Shown: piece after piece, positions 34,729 to 45,856 of the stretch
How positions within the stretch are numbered: the first letter of the stretch is position 1
How the letters are laid out: every line of letters starts with the position of its first letter
NCBI RefSeq assembly: GCF_012034935.1
Contig: NZ_JAATEN010000006.1
Coordinates: forward strand, 279,306 to 343,305
Direction of reading: 5' to 3'
Length of the DNA stretch: 64,000 nucleotides
DNA from: Streptomyces zingiberis
Lineage (GTDB): Bacteria; Actinomycetota; Actinomycetes; Streptomycetales; Streptomycetaceae
The notes under the pieces: model-generated
The model's input: the letters and a program-made list of their open reading frames with translations, nothing else
Told to the model about the DNA's origin: nothing
Databases searched by the model: none
Translations under genes and position numbers: made by a program

Positions 34729-34923
34729 TCAGAACTTGATCCCCCCGATCATCCCGGCCACGTTGCTCGTCAGCTCACTGATGGTGGGGGCCACCGAGGA
34801 ACTGGCCAGGTAGAAGCCGAGCAGCATGCAGACCACCGCGTGTCCGGCCTTCAGTCCGGATTTCCGGACCAGCAGGAAGACGATGATCGCCAGCAGCACC
34901 ACCACCGAAATCGAGAGTGCCAC
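34729..34923 (-). CDS. 64-residue membrane peptide, unknown function
   Basis: [23 protein letters not shown] forms one membrane helix, and [18 protein letters not shown] a second; the C-terminus ends IGGIKF. A strong GGAGGTGA lies 7 nt before the GTG. I recall near-identical small proteins in other streptomycetes next to mshB, so it is conserved. The stop is 53 nt upstream of the mshB start on the same strand; its own promoter should lie within 34924-35100. Confidence 0.88.
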   Translation of the reverse strand: MALSISVVVLLAIIVFLLVRKSGLKAGHAVVCMLLGFYLASSSVAPTISELTSNVAGMIGGIKF

Positions 34924-35351
34924 GGCGGTTCACCTCCAAGAGTGTGCGGTCGGGGGGCTGACGCGGGGCAACTCGCTTGCGCCACAGTGTGGTTACCCAC
35001 GATGCGCTGCTGATCATAACGATCCGCCCGTGAGCACGAGCGGGTGCATCGCAGCAGATAAGGGGCGCACACCACCCCACCGCTCCGTGGTGCGCCGGGC
35101 GCACACCGGGGCGGAAACGGAGCGTGCCCGGGGCACCACGGGAGCGCGGCGCGGCGGCCCGGCGCAAACCCGCCCGAACCCCACCGGACCACCCCCGGAA
35201 TCCTCCGGAACCCCCCGGAAATCCGCAGCCGTCGAGGGTTCCGCGCCGCCGCCGGGGCCGGCACGCCCCGCGCGCCGCACCCCGGGCGGGCGGTCGCGCC
35301 GGGGCGCGCGGGGCGGTCGCCGGCCGGTCCGGGCCGCGTAGGGTCGGGCCC
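34924..35351. other. Intergenic region between membrane peptide and S9 peptidase
   Basis: 428 nt. The left part (34960-35060) is AT-richer, with CGATCC/GGATCG-like and TTATGATC elements that likely form the minus-strand promoter of the 64-residue peptide. The right half is Arg/Pro-coding-like GC-rich shadow ending at the TAGGGT promoter of the peptidase. No other gene is supported. Confidence 0.35.
35339..35344 (+). promoter_or_regulatory. -10 hexamer TAGGGT of leaderless S9 peptidase gene
   Basis: TAGGGT with 7 nt to the ATG at 35352; no ribosome site in between. Confidence 0.5.
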
Positions 35352-37484
35352 ATGGACGGACAGCTCTCGTTTCCGCGGCAGCATGCCAGGACCCAGCGCT
35401 TCACCCTGGGCTCCCCGCGCTCCTTCACCGTGTCGCCGGACGGCGCCCGCGTGCTCTTCCTGCGGTCCCGCTCCGGCACCGACCGGCAGAACCTGCTCTG
35501 GGTGCACGATCTCGACGAGGGGACGGAGCGGATCGCCGCCGACCCCGCGGCGCTGCTCGGCGGCGGGGCGGAGCGGCTGTCGGACGCGGAGCGGGCCCGG
35601 CGGGAACGGAGCCGGGAGGGCTCGGCGGGGGTCGTCGGCTACGCCGTGGACCGCGCGGTGGAGCGGGTCGCGTTCGCGCTGTCCGGGCGGCTGTTCACGG
35701 CGGAGCCGCGCACCGGGGAGGCGCGCGAGCTCCCGGTCGAGGGGCCCGTGGTCGACCCGCGCCCGTCCCCCGACGGGGAGCACGTCGCCTGGGTGGCGCG
35801 TGGCGCGCTGCGGGTGGCCGGGGCCGACGGCTCGGGCGAGCGGGTGCTCGCCGGCCCCGGCGAGGGGGAGGCCGGCGGGAGTGTCGGCTACGGCCTGGCC
35901 GAGTTCGTCGCCGCCGAGGAGATGGACCGCTCCCGCGGCTACTGGTGGTCGCCCGAGAGCGACCGCCTGCTGGTGGCGCGGGTGGACGACAGCCCGGTGC
36001 GGCGCTGGTGGATCGCCGACCCGGCGCACCCGGACCGGCGCCCCGCCGAGGTGGCGTACCCGGCGGCCGGCACGGCGAACGCCGAGGTCACCCTCCACCT
36101 CGTCGGGCTCGACGGCTCCCGCGTCCCGGTGGAGTGGGACCGGGCGCGCTACCCCTACCTGGCGCGCGTGCACTGGTCCGCGGCCGGGCCGCCGCTGCTC
36201 CTCGTCCAGGCCCGCGACCAGCGCACCCAGCTCTGCCTGACGGTCGATCCGTCGACGGGCGCCACCACGGTGCTCCACGCCGACGAGGACCCGGTGTGGC
36301 TGGACCTCTTCCCCGGCGTCCCGGTGTGGACCCCGGACGGCCGGCTGGTGCGGATCGCGGACGAGGGCGGCGCCCGGGTGCTGATGGTCGGTGACCGCCC
36401 GCTGACGGGACCGCAGTTGCACATCCGGGCGGTGCTCGACGTCACCGCGGAGGACGTGCTGGTGACGGCCTCGGCGGGGCCGGAGGCGGAGGCGCCCGGG
36501 CTCGGCGAGATCCATGTGCACCGGGTGACCGAACTCGGCGTGGAGCGGATCTCGGAGGGCGCCGGGGTGCACGGGGCGGTCCGCTCCGGCCCCGTCACCG
36601 TGGTCTCCTCCCTCTCGCCCTCCGCCCCCGGCGTCACGGTGCGGCTGCTGCGGGACGGCAAGCCGGCCGGGACGGTGCTGTCGCTGGCCGAGGAGCCGGT
36701 GCTGACCGCGCGGCCCCGGCTGACGGAGGCGGGCGAGCGCCGGATCCCGTGCGCCGTGCTGCTGCCCTCCGGGTACCGGGACGGGGACGGGCCGCTGCCG
36801 GTGCTGATGGACCCCTACGGCGGGCCGCACGGCCAGCGGGTGCTCGCCGCCCACAACGCCTATCTGACCTCGCAGTGGTTCGCCGACCAGGGGTTCGCCG
36901 TGGTGGTCGCCGACGGCCGCGGCACCCCGGGGCGCTCGCCGTCCTGGGAGAAGGCCATCGCCGGCGACCCGGCCGGGGTCACGCTGGAGGACCAGGTCAC
37001 GGCCGTGCGGGCGCTGGCGGAGAGCTTCCCGCTGGACCTCGGGCGGGTCGCGATCCGGGGCTGGTCCTACGGCGGCTATCTGGCCGCGCTGGCGGTGCTG
37101 CGCCGCCCGGACGTCTTCCACGCGGCGGTCTCCGGGGCGCCCGTCACCGACTGGCTGCTCTACGACACCCACTACAGCGAGCGGTATCTGGGCCACCCGG
37201 ACGAGGCGCCGGCGGTGTACGCGGCCAACTCGCTGATCAGCGGTGGCGAGCTGTCCGGGGCGGCGCGGGAGAACCGTCCGCTGATGCTCATCCACGGGCT
37301 GGCGGACGACAACGTCGTCGCCGCGCACACCCTGCGGCTCTCCTCCGCGCTGCTGGCCGCCGGCCGGCCGCACGAGGTGCTGCCGCTCTCCGGGGTGACG
37401 CACATGACCCCGCAGGAGCAGGTGGCGGAGAATCTGCTGCTGCTCCAGGCGCGGTTCCTGCGCCGCTCGCTCGGCCTGGACTGA
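35352..37484 (+). CDS. Prolyl oligopeptidase family serine peptidase (S9B, DPP IV-like)
   Basis: 710 residues. An N-terminal beta-propeller (about 15-470) contains AAEEMDRSRGYWWSPES, the Glu pair that binds the substrate amino terminus in DPP IV-like enzymes. The C-terminal alpha/beta hydrolase has S572 (GWSYGGY), D652 (GLADDN) and H684 (GVTHMT), with spacing equal to DPP IV. It should remove dipeptides after proline or alanine. No signal peptide, so cytoplasmic. Adjacent to a peptide importer transcribed in the same direction, a logical partner for breaking down imported peptides. Confidence 0.94.
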   Translation: MDGQLSFPRQHARTQRFTLGSPRSFTVSPDGARVLFLRSRSGTDRQNLLWVHDLDEGTERIAADPAALLGGGAERLSDAERARRERSREGSAGVVGYAVDRAVERVAFALSGRLFTAEPRTGEARELPVEGPVVDPRPSPDGEHVAWVARGALRVAGADGSGERVLAGPGEGEAGGSVGYGLAEFVAAEEMDRSRGYWWSPESDRLLVARVDDSPVRRWWIADPAHPDRRPAEVAYPAAGTANAEVTLHLVGLDGSRVPVEWDRARYPYLARVHWSAAGPPLLLVQARDQRTQLCLTVDPSTGATTVLHADEDPVWLDLFPGVPVWTPDGRLVRIADEGGARVLMVGDRPLTGPQLHIRAVLDVTAEDVLVTASAGPEAEAPGLGEIHVHRVTELGVERISEGAGVHGAVRSGPVTVVSSLSPSAPGVTVRLLRDGKPAGTVLSLAEEPVLTARPRLTEAGERRIPCAVLLPSGYRDGDGPLPVLMDPYGGPHGQRVLAAHNAYLTSQWFADQGFAVVVADGRGTPGRSPSWEKAIAGDPAGVTLEDQVTAVRALAESFPLDLGRVAIRGWSYGGYLAALAVLRRPDVFHAAVSGAPVTDWLLYDTHYSERYLGHPDEAPAVYAANSLISGGELSGAARENRPLMLIHGLADDNVVAAHTLRLSSALLAAGRPHEVLPLSGVTHMTPQEQVAENLLLLQARFLRRSLGLD

Positions 37485-37517
37485 CGCCGGGGCCGGGGCC
37501 GGGGCGGCCGGACCGAC

Positions 37518-37564
37518 GGGCCCGCGCCGGGCCGGAGGACACCGGTTCCGCCCGGCGCGGGCCC
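37518..37564 (+). terminator. 15-bp perfect stem terminator after the S9 peptidase
   Basis: GGGCCCGCGCCGGGC at 37518-37532 pairs perfectly with 37550-37564 across a 17-nt loop, 34 nt past the stop codon. Confidence 0.75.
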
Positions 37565-38074
37565 GCGGGGCCCTCGCGGCGCGTGGCGGGCGGCCGCCGG
37601 CCGGGGCGGTCAGGCCGCCCCGGCCGGTTCTACGGCACCCGCACGGCCGTACGCCGACCAGCCTGACCCCGGCGGATATCGGAACGGGGTCCACGGCGTT
37701 GCCCGGGTGTTAACGCCCCGGGCGGGCGGGGCGGGGCCCCGGGGCGACGGCCGGGGGCGCCCGCCCGGAGCGCGCGGCCCGCCACCCGGCCGCCGCCCGG
37801 CCCGCCGTCAAGCACACGGCGACGTCGATATGTGAAACCTTCCCTCAAGATGCGCCCCGAGCAGGCGCTTCTCGCGTTTTCGCGTCAATACCCTCTTGAC
37901 GGAACCCGGGCTCCGCTGCAAAGTCGCGCTCACCGCACAGCAATTGGTACGGACCACTACTGACCAAGGGTCCGGATCGACCACAGGCACGGACCGAGAG
38001 TGACGGGCCCGGGTGACGGGCCGGGAGCAGCGGCCCGGATCCGAGGGCGACGCGACCACGGGGGGCCGAGCGCG
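37565..38074 (+). other. Promoter region of the first peptide transporter operon
   Basis: 510 nt without a gene. An AT-richer stretch at 37800-37990 contains TTGACG at 37896-37901 followed after 17 nt by CAAAGT, a moderate promoter match. A 37620-37670 inverted repeat (CGGCC/GGCCG) and short palindromes are present. The rest is featureless GC-rich sequence. Confidence 0.35.
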
Positions 38075-39112
38075 ATGACCAGTCCGTCCGAGTTTCCGGG
38101 GTCCCGGGCACCCCAGGCACCCCAGGCTTCCGCGGTGACCCCGGCGCCGGGCGCCCGGGAGGCCGCCGGGGCCGCGGCGGGCCGCTCGCCGGGGCAGCTG
38201 ATGTGGCGCCGCTTCCGGCGGGACCGGACCGGGGTGGCCGCCGCCTGCGTCGTCCTGTTCTTCTTCGCGGTGGGCCTGCTGGCCCCGGTGATCTCCGGGC
38301 TGTACGGCAAGGACCCGTACACCCGCTACGGGCAGGTCCAGGACGGCCTGCTCAACGAGTTCGGCTATCCGATCGCGCCGAACGGCGGGATCTCCGGGGA
38401 GTTCTGGTTCGGCATCGAGCCCATCCTCGGCCGGGACGTCTTCACCCAGCTCCTGTACGGCATCCGCACCTCGCTGCTGGTCGCCGTCGCGGTGACGCTG
38501 CTCGCCACGCTGACCGCGATCGTGCTGGGGGTGGCCGCCGGCTATCTGGGCGGGCGGACCGACTTCCTCATCGGGCGGACCATCGACCTGCTGATGGCCT
38601 TCCCGAACCAGCTCTTCTTCGTGGCCTTCATGCCCATCGTGGTCGCCCTGTTCGTCGCCGACACCGACGAGACGCCCACCTGGGTGCGGGCCGTGGCGAT
38701 GGTGCTGGTGCTGTGGTTCCTGGGCTGGATGAGCCTGGCGCGGATCCTGCGCGGCACCGTGCTCTCGCTGCGGGAACGGGAGTTCGTGGAGGCGGCCCGG
38801 GTGAGCGGCGCCTCGCCCTGGCGCATCATCCGCCGGGAGCTGCTGCCGAACGTCGTGACGCCGATCCTGGTGCAGTCCACGCTGATGCTGCCCAACGTCG
38901 TCACCGCCGCGGCGGGGCTCTCCTTCCTGGGGGTGGGGTTCATCGAGCCCACCCCCGACTGGGGCCGGATGTTCGCCACCGGCGCCCAGGTCTTCGAGAA
39001 CGACTTCACCTACATGTTCTTCCCGGGCGGGGCGATGGTGCTCTTCATCGTGGCCTTCAACCTGCTCGGGGACTCGGTCCGGGACGCCTTCGACCCGAGG
39101 GCCCGGTACTGA
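38075..39112 (+). CDS. Oligopeptide ABC transporter permease, OppC/DppC type (BldKA position)
   Basis: 345 residues. Cytoplasmic N-terminus (about 50 residues, ending LMWRRFRRDRTGV), first membrane helix AAACVVLFFFAVGLLAP, an extracytoplasmic loop of about 80 residues, then five helices. The EAA loop is EFVEAARVSGASPWRIIRRELLPNV, which contacts the ATPase. It ends DSVRDAFDPR as OppC proteins do. First gene of a five-gene operon in the order permease-SBP-permease-ATPase-ATPase, which is the order reported for bldKABCDE. The bldKA assignment is inferred from that order. Confidence 0.9.
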   Translation: MTSPSEFPGSRAPQAPQASAVTPAPGAREAAGAAAGRSPGQLMWRRFRRDRTGVAAACVVLFFFAVGLLAPVISGLYGKDPYTRYGQVQDGLLNEFGYPIAPNGGISGEFWFGIEPILGRDVFTQLLYGIRTSLLVAVAVTLLATLTAIVLGVAAGYLGGRTDFLIGRTIDLLMAFPNQLFFVAFMPIVVALFVADTDETPTWVRAVAMVLVLWFLGWMSLARILRGTVLSLREREFVEAARVSGASPWRIIRRELLPNVVTPILVQSTLMLPNVVTAAAGLSFLGVGFIEPTPDWGRMFATGAQVFENDFTYMFFPGGAMVLFIVAFNLLGDSVRDAFDPRARY

Positions 39113-39175
39113 ACCAGCAGTTCGCGGGCGCACACCCGAGGTGCGGACCGCCGGCCACACACGAGGGACGGGCAG

Positions 39176-40972
39176 GTGCGAGTGACCATGAGGAAGAGCT
39201 TGGGCGGAGGACGCTCCGCCGTGGTGGCGCTGGTGGCGGGGGCACTGCTGCTCACCGGGTGCAGCGAGGGCGGCGGCGGGGGCGGCGAGCAGGAGGGCGG
39301 GGGCGGCGCCACCGCCCAGGAACCGGTGCCGTTCGCCGGCGCGAAGGCGTCCACCGGGCCCGCGGAGCCCATACCGGGCGCCGAGGCCGGCGGCACGATC
39401 CGGGTGCTCCAGCGGGACAGCTACGCGCACCTCGACCCGGCGCAGATCTACGTCGCCGACGAGGGCAAGCTGGCGGCCCTGATCCACCGCCGGCTCACCA
39501 CCGTCAAGATGGACAACGACGGTGACTACTCGGTCGTCGGCGACCTCGCCACCGACAGCGGCACCCGCTCCGACGACGGCCGCACCTGGACGTACACCCT
39601 CAAGGACGGCATCCGCTTCGAGGACGGCTCGCCGATCACCTCCGCGGACATCCGCCACACCTTCGAGCGGCTCTTCGCCGACTTCGTCACCGAGGGGCCG
39701 GCCTTCGTCCAGTCCTGGATGGCGGACGACCCCGACTACCGCGACCTGCTCCCCGGCGGCCCCTACGACGGCGACCACCTGCCGGACTCGGTCCTGGAGA
39801 CCCCCGACGACAAGACGGTGGTCTTCCACTTCGAGAAGCCGCAGAACGACCTGCCGTACGCGCTCGGGATGCCCGGCTACGGCGTGGTGTCCCGGAGCAA
39901 GGACACCCGGGAGAAGTACGACCGGGACCCGCTGGCCTCCGGCCCGTACCGCGTCCAGTCGTTCAAGCCGGGCAAGTCGATGAGCCTGGTGCGCAACCCG
40001 GAGTGGGACGCGCGGACGGACCCCGCCCGCCACCAGTACCCCGAGAAGTTCGAGATCACCTTCAACCACCAGTACGAGGACTCCAGCAAGCGGCTGCTCT
40101 CCGACACCGGTGAGAACCAGCGCGCGACCAGCTTCAACAACTCGGTGGACGCGAGCACCGTCCCGCAGGTGACGCGGGACGAGGCGGCGAAGGCGCGCAC
40201 GGTCTCCGGCTACCAGACCTATGTCGCGATGTACGCGATCAACATGGACCGGATCAAGGACCACAAGGTACGGCAGGCCATCGCCCACGCCCTGCCGATC
40301 AAGTCCGTCCTCGCGCCCTACGGCGGCTCGGCCGGCGGTGAGCTGGCGGGCGGCGTCATCAGCCCGCTGCTGCCGGGCCACGAGAAGGGCTACGACCCGT
40401 TCGGCAAGCTCAAGAAGCCGGGCGGCGACCCGGCGAAGGCCCGGGAGCTGCTGAAGGAGGCCGGCCAGGAGGACCGGAAGCTGGTCTTCGCCTTCCGCAA
40501 CGACGACGAGAGCCAGCAGGAGGCGGTGGCCGTCACCGACGCCCTCCGCGAGGCCGGGTTCGACGTGCAGCGCAAGGAACTGCCCACGGACACCTTCTAC
40601 GACCGGATCGGCAAGGTCGACAATGGCTACGACCTGTACCGCAGCAACTGGGGCCACGACTGGGTGAGCGCGTCCACCGTGATCCCGCCGCTCTTCGACG
40701 GCCGCAAGATCGCCGACGGGGCGAGCAACTACCCGCACGTCGACGACGAGAAGATCAACTCGGAGATCGACCGCATCTCGGGGATCGCCGACCCGGAGAA
40801 GGCCGCCACGGAGTGGTTCGAGCTGAGCAAGTACATCATCGAGGACGTCACCCCGGTGGTCCCGGTGTACTTCTACAAGCAGATGCAGATCAGCGGCTCG
40901 AAGATCGGCGGGGCGGTCTACAACAACGATCTGAGCGGGATCGACCCCAACAAGCTCTACGTCAAGAAGTAG
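39176..40972 (+). CDS. Oligopeptide-binding lipoprotein (SBP family 5; BldKB position)
   Basis: 598 residues counting from GTG 39176 (GTG 39182 and ATG 39188 are alternatives). Signal peptide and lipobox LLTGCS near residue 28, then a Gly-rich linker. The SBP_bac_5 body has GTIRVLQRDSYAHLDPAQI, KDGIRFEDGSPITSADIRHTFERL, DPLASGPYRV and VRQAIAHALP. Length of about 600 and second position in the operon match BldKB, the extracellular peptide receptor needed for aerial development in S. coelicolor. Peptide binding is known for the family; the developmental role here is inferred. Confidence 0.92.
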   Translation: MRVTMRKSLGGGRSAVVALVAGALLLTGCSEGGGGGGEQEGGGGATAQEPVPFAGAKASTGPAEPIPGAEAGGTIRVLQRDSYAHLDPAQIYVADEGKLAALIHRRLTTVKMDNDGDYSVVGDLATDSGTRSDDGRTWTYTLKDGIRFEDGSPITSADIRHTFERLFADFVTEGPAFVQSWMADDPDYRDLLPGGPYDGDHLPDSVLETPDDKTVVFHFEKPQNDLPYALGMPGYGVVSRSKDTREKYDRDPLASGPYRVQSFKPGKSMSLVRNPEWDARTDPARHQYPEKFEITFNHQYEDSSKRLLSDTGENQRATSFNNSVDASTVPQVTRDEAAKARTVSGYQTYVAMYAINMDRIKDHKVRQAIAHALPIKSVLAPYGGSAGGELAGGVISPLLPGHEKGYDPFGKLKKPGGDPAKARELLKEAGQEDRKLVFAFRNDDESQQEAVAVTDALREAGFDVQRKELPTDTFYDRIGKVDNGYDLYRSNWGHDWVSASTVIPPLFDGRKIADGASNYPHVDDEKINSEIDRISGIADPEKAATEWFELSKYIIEDVTPVVPVYFYKQMQISGSKIGGAVYNNDLSGIDPNKLYVKK

Positions 40973-41070
40973 CGGCCCGCCGGGGCCCGGGACCCGCCCG
41001 CCGCGGCCGCTCCCGGGCCCCGACCAGCCCCGCCCGGCCCCGTCTCCCCCGTCTCCTCACGACCCCGTGA

Positions 41071-41110
41071 GGCTCCCGGAGACTCCCGGAGACTCCCGGA
41101 GACTCCCGCG
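41071..41110 (+). repeat. Four 10-bp tandem repeats before the second permease gene
   Basis: Units GGCTCCCGGA, GACTCCCGGA twice, and GACTCCCGCG run without interruption in the spacer upstream of the ATG at 41145. They are a second case of 10-bp-phased repeats in a spacer of this window. Confidence 0.9.
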
Positions 41111-41144
41111 ACATCTTCCGCCCCGACGGAAAGCCGTCCACGCC

Positions 41145-42122
41145 ATGCTGCGATTCCTGGTCCGCCGGTCGCTCGGCGCCCTCGTCATCCTGCTGATCAT
41201 CAGCGCTCTGACCTTCTTCCTCTTCTACAGCATCCCGCGTGACCCCGCCCTGCTGGCCTGCGGCAAGAACTGCACGCCGGAGGCGCTGGAGGTGGTCCGC
41301 CGCAACATGGGCATCGACCAGCCGGTGCCGGCGCAGTACTGGGAGTACATGACGGGGATCCTTCTCGGCCGCGACTACGCGGTGGGCCCCTGCCCGGCGC
41401 CCTGCCTGGGGTACTCCTTCGTGGACAACACACCCGTCTGGGAGACGATCCTGGACCGCTTCCCCACGACCGTCTCGCTCGCGGTCGGTGGCGCCGCGGT
41501 CTTCCTCACCGTCGGGCTGGCCACCGGGATGCTCGCCGCCGCCCGCCGCGGCACCGTCGTCGACAAGGTGCTCAGCTCCGGGTCGCTGGTGCTCAGCTCG
41601 ATGCAGATCTACTTCGTCGGGCCGCTGGCGATCGCGCTCTTCGTCTACCAGCTCGGCTGGCTCTCCCAGCCCCGCTACGTGGAGCTGACCGAGGATCCGG
41701 CGGGCTGGTTCGCGGGACTGCTCCTGCCCTGGTGCGTGCTGTCGATCATCTTCACCGCCAACTACACCCGGATGGCGCGCTCCACGATGATCGAGCAGCT
41801 CCAGGAGGACCACGTGCGCACCGCGCGGGCCAAGGGGATGGCGCGCCGCACGGTCTTCTTCCGCCACGCCTGGCGGGGCTCCCTCATCCCGATCGTCACC
41901 ATCTTCGGCGTGGACCTCGGCTCGCTCTTCGGCGGAGCCATGATCACCGAGTTCACCTTCACCCTGCCCGGGCTCGGCCGGCTCGCCGTGGAGTCCGTCA
42001 CCAACACCAACCTGCCCATGCTCATGGGCGTGATGCTCTTCGCCGCGACGGCGATCATCCTCTGCAACATCGTCGTCGACGCCGTCTACGCGCTGATCGA
42101 CCCGCGCGTGCGCCTCGCCTAG
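41145..42122 (+). CDS. Oligopeptide ABC transporter permease, OppB/DppB type (BldKC position)
   Basis: 325 residues. Opens LRFLVRRSLGALVILLIISALTFFLFYSIPRDP, the OppB first helix with its conserved RRxxxxxxxxxxxxxxxF pattern. Six membrane helices; an unusual periplasmic loop with two Cys pairs (ACGKNC, PCPAPC). EAA loop ARTARAKGMARRTVFFRHAWRGSLIP. C-terminal VDAVYALIDPRVRLA. Pairs with the upstream OppC-type permease to form the channel. 172 nt separate it from the SBP gene. Confidence 0.93.
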   Translation: MLRFLVRRSLGALVILLIISALTFFLFYSIPRDPALLACGKNCTPEALEVVRRNMGIDQPVPAQYWEYMTGILLGRDYAVGPCPAPCLGYSFVDNTPVWETILDRFPTTVSLAVGGAAVFLTVGLATGMLAAARRGTVVDKVLSSGSLVLSSMQIYFVGPLAIALFVYQLGWLSQPRYVELTEDPAGWFAGLLLPWCVLSIIFTANYTRMARSTMIEQLQEDHVRTARAKGMARRTVFFRHAWRGSLIPIVTIFGVDLGSLFGGAMITEFTFTLPGLGRLAVESVTNTNLPMLMGVMLFAATAIILCNIVVDAVYALIDPRVRLA

Positions 42123-42182
42123 CCCCCACCACCCCCATCCCGTACCGGACCATCCGATCACCGCCGGACCACCGGAGACCTC

Positions 42183-43334
42183 GTGACCATCCCCACCACC
42201 CCGGGCCGGGAGGCGGCCGGGCCCGCCCCCGCCGCCCCGGGCGACGGGCCCTTCCTCTCCGTCACCGATCTGCGCGTGCGCTTCACCACCGAGGACGGCC
42301 CCGTCCGGGCCGTGGACGGGCTCTCCTTCACCCTGGAACGCGGCAGGACCCTCGGCATCGTCGGCGAGTCGGGCTCCGGCAAGTCCGTCACCAGCCTCGC
42401 GATCCTGGGGCTGCACGACCCGCGCACCACCACCGTCTCCGGCCGGATCCGGCTGGGCGGGCGGGAGGTGACGGGCGCCCGGGAGCGGGACCTGGAACGG
42501 CTCCGCGGCAACACCATGTCGATGATCTTCCAGGACCCGCTCACCGCCCTCTCCCCCTACCACACCATCGGCCGGCAGATCGCCGAGCCGTACCGCAAGC
42601 ACACGGGGGCCTCGAAGCGCGCGGCACGGGAACGGGCGGTGGAGATGCTGGCCAAGGTCGGCATCCCCCGGCCCCGGCTGCGGGCCGGCGACTACCCGCA
42701 CCAGTTCTCCGGCGGGATGCGGCAGCGGGCGATGATCGCCATGGCGCTGGTCTGCGACCCCGGCCTGCTGATCGCGGACGAGCCCACCACCGCGCTGGAC
42801 GTCACCGTCCAGGCCCAGATCCTCGATCTGCTGGGCGAACTCCAGCAGGAGTCCGGGACGGCGATCGTGCTGATCACCCACGACCTCGGGGTGGTGGCGG
42901 GCGCCGCGGACAACATCCTGGTGATGTACGCGGGGCGGGCCGTGGAGCGCGGCTCCGCCGCCGAGGTGCTGGGCGCGCCCCGCCACCCGTACACCTGGGG
43001 GCTGCTCCGGTCCACGCCGGACCTGGACTCCGACCCGGACGAACCGCTGCGGCCCATCCCCGGCACCCCGCCCAGCCTGCTCGCCCCGCCGCCCGGCTGC
43101 CCGTTCCACCCGCGCTGTGCCTTCCCGCCCCGGGTGGCGGGCGGGCCCGGGCGGTGCTCGGCCGAGCGGCCGGAGCTGCCGGAAGGGCGGGGCGCCGCCT
43201 GTCACCTGACCGCTGATCAGCAGCGCGCGGGGTGGTCCGCGGAGGCCGGCCGGGCCGGCGCCACCGGCTCCGCGTCCGTCCCGGTTCCGGCGGACGGCGG
43301 GGCGGACCTGCTCCGGAAGGAGGGCGACCGATGA
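42183..43334 (+). CDS. Oligopeptide ABC transporter ATPase, OppD/DppD type (BldKD position)
   Basis: 383 residues, GTG with GGAGA upstream. Walker [10 protein letters not shown]-loop [10 protein letters not shown], signature FSGGMRQR, Walker [14 protein letters not shown]-loop ITHD. The C-terminal oligopeptide/dipeptide domain has [10 protein letters not shown] and the Cys cluster [10 protein letters not shown]...C...C typical of OppD. Its stop overlaps the start of the next ATPase gene (ATGA). It energises import together with the OppF-type partner. Confidence 0.94.
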   Translation: MTIPTTPGREAAGPAPAAPGDGPFLSVTDLRVRFTTEDGPVRAVDGLSFTLERGRTLGIVGESGSGKSVTSLAILGLHDPRTTTVSGRIRLGGREVTGARERDLERLRGNTMSMIFQDPLTALSPYHTIGRQIAEPYRKHTGASKRAARERAVEMLAKVGIPRPRLRAGDYPHQFSGGMRQRAMIAMALVCDPGLLIADEPTTALDVTVQAQILDLLGELQQESGTAIVLITHDLGVVAGAADNILVMYAGRAVERGSAAEVLGAPRHPYTWGLLRSTPDLDSDPDEPLRPIPGTPPSLLAPPPGCPFHPRCAFPPRVAGGPGRCSAERPELPEGRGAACHLTADQQRAGWSAEAGRAGATGSASVPVPADGGADLLRKEGDR

Positions 43335-44617
43335 CACACGAACGCGACCCGAGGCCGGCGGAGGGCGCCGGCCGGGGCCCGGCACCGGACCCGGCGCCGC
43401 CCCCGGCCCCCGGCGCGCCGACCGGCCCGGGCCCGCGCGCGGGGTCCGGCACGGCGGGCCCGTCGTCCGGCACGGCCTCCCGCACGGCGGGCAGCGCGGA
43501 AGGCGCCGTGCCGCCCCGCGCCGGGGAGCCGCTGATCACCGCCGAGGGCCTGGTCAAGCACTTCCCGGTGCTGGGCGGCTTCCCCTTCCGCCGCCAGGTC
43601 GGCGCGGTACGGGCGGTGGACGGGGTCGATCTGACGGTACGGGCCGGTGAGACCTTCGGCCTGGTGGGCGAGTCCGGTTGCGGCAAGTCGACGACGGGGC
43701 GGCTGCTGGCCCGGCTGCTGGAACCCACCGCGGGCCGCATCCGCTACCGGGGCCGCGACATCACCCACGCGAGCCGCAAGGAACTGACCCCGGTCCGCCC
43801 CGAGATCCAGATGGTCTTCCAGGACCCCTACGCGTCCCTGAACCCGCGGCAGACCGTCGGCACCATCGTCCGCTCCCCCCTGGAGGTGGCCGGGATCGAG
43901 CCGCCCGGCGGCCGGGAGCGCCGGGTGCGGGAGCTGCTGGAGACGGTCGGCCTCAACCCCGAGCACTACAACCGCTTCCCGCACGAGTTCTCCGGCGGGC
44001 AGCGGCAGCGCATCGGCATCGCCCGCGCCCTCGCCCTGGAGCCCCGGCTGATCGTGGCGGACGAGCCGGTCTCCGCGCTGGACGTCTCGATCCAGGCGCA
44101 GGTGGTCAACCTGTTGCGGCGGCTCCAGCGGGATCTGGGGATCGCCTTCCTCTTCATCGCGCACGATCTGGCCGTCGTCCGCCATGTCTCGCAGCGGGTG
44201 GCCGTGATGTACCTGGGGCGGATCGTGGAGGTGGGCGACCGCGACTCCGTCTACACCGGGCCCCGCCACCCGTACACCCACGCCCTGCTCTCCGCCGTCC
44301 CGGAGGCGGCCACCGGCGTGGCGGCGGGGCGGGAGGGGCCGGAGGGGCGTCCGCGCAAGGAGCGCATCCGGCTCGCGGGCGATGTGCCCTCCCCGGTGGA
44401 CCCGCCCTCGGGCTGCCGGTTCCGCACCCGCTGCTGGAAGGCGCGGGAGAAGTGCGCGGCGGAGGTTCCGCCGCTGGTCCGGGCCGCGGGCAGCCGGGAG
44501 GGTCATCTGACGGCCTGCCACTTCCCGGAGGAGCCGTCGGTCACGGCCCGCGCCGAGGACGTGGTGCTCGATCCGGCGCTGGCCGCGGCCGAGGGGAGCC
44601 AGGACACGGCGCGCTGA
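43331..44617 (+). CDS. Oligopeptide ABC transporter ATPase, OppF/DppF type (BldKE position)
   Basis: 428 residues; ATG 43331 with GAAGGAGGG upstream and a 4-nt overlap with the preceding gene. A Pro/Ala-rich N-terminus of about 70 residues is followed by KHFPVLGG, Walker [25 protein letters not shown], signature [20 protein letters not shown] and IAHDL. C-terminal [14 protein letters not shown] and the four-Cys [13 protein letters not shown] cluster. Last gene of the operon, followed by a hairpin shared with the opposing operon. Confidence 0.94.
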   Translation: MTHERDPRPAEGAGRGPAPDPAPPPAPGAPTGPGPRAGSGTAGPSSGTASRTAGSAEGAVPPRAGEPLITAEGLVKHFPVLGGFPFRRQVGAVRAVDGVDLTVRAGETFGLVGESGCGKSTTGRLLARLLEPTAGRIRYRGRDITHASRKELTPVRPEIQMVFQDPYASLNPRQTVGTIVRSPLEVAGIEPPGGRERRVRELLETVGLNPEHYNRFPHEFSGGQRQRIGIARALALEPRLIVADEPVSALDVSIQAQVVNLLRRLQRDLGIAFLFIAHDLAVVRHVSQRVAVMYLGRIVEVGDRDSVYTGPRHPYTHALLSAVPEAATGVAAGREGPEGRPRKERIRLAGDVPSPVDPPSGCRFRTRCWKAREKCAAEVPPLVRAAGSREGHLTACHFPEEPSVTARAEDVVLDPALAAAEGSQDTAR

Positions 44618-44667
44618 CCCCGCGTCCGCCCGGCCGCCGGCGGATCGCCCGTCACCCCCGCGCCGCC

Positions 44668-44685
44668 GCGCGGGAGTTCCCGCGC
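44668..44685. terminator. Hairpin between convergent transporter operons
   Basis: GCGCGGGA and TCCCGCGC form an 8-bp inverted repeat centred on GT, between operons ending at 44617 (plus) and 44699 (minus). Confidence 0.45.
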
Positions 44686-44698
44686 CCGCCGGGGCCGC

Positions 44699-45839
<1,141 letters not shown>

Positions 45840-45856
<17 letters not shown>

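Noticed and set aside
34851..37694. 947-codon minus-strand ORF
   Set aside because: Mirror of the S9 peptidase; composition is that of an antisense frame.
37808..40738. 976-codon minus-strand ORF
   Set aside because: Antisense to the permease and SBP genes, His/Arg/Val-rich shadow with GC-forced open frame.
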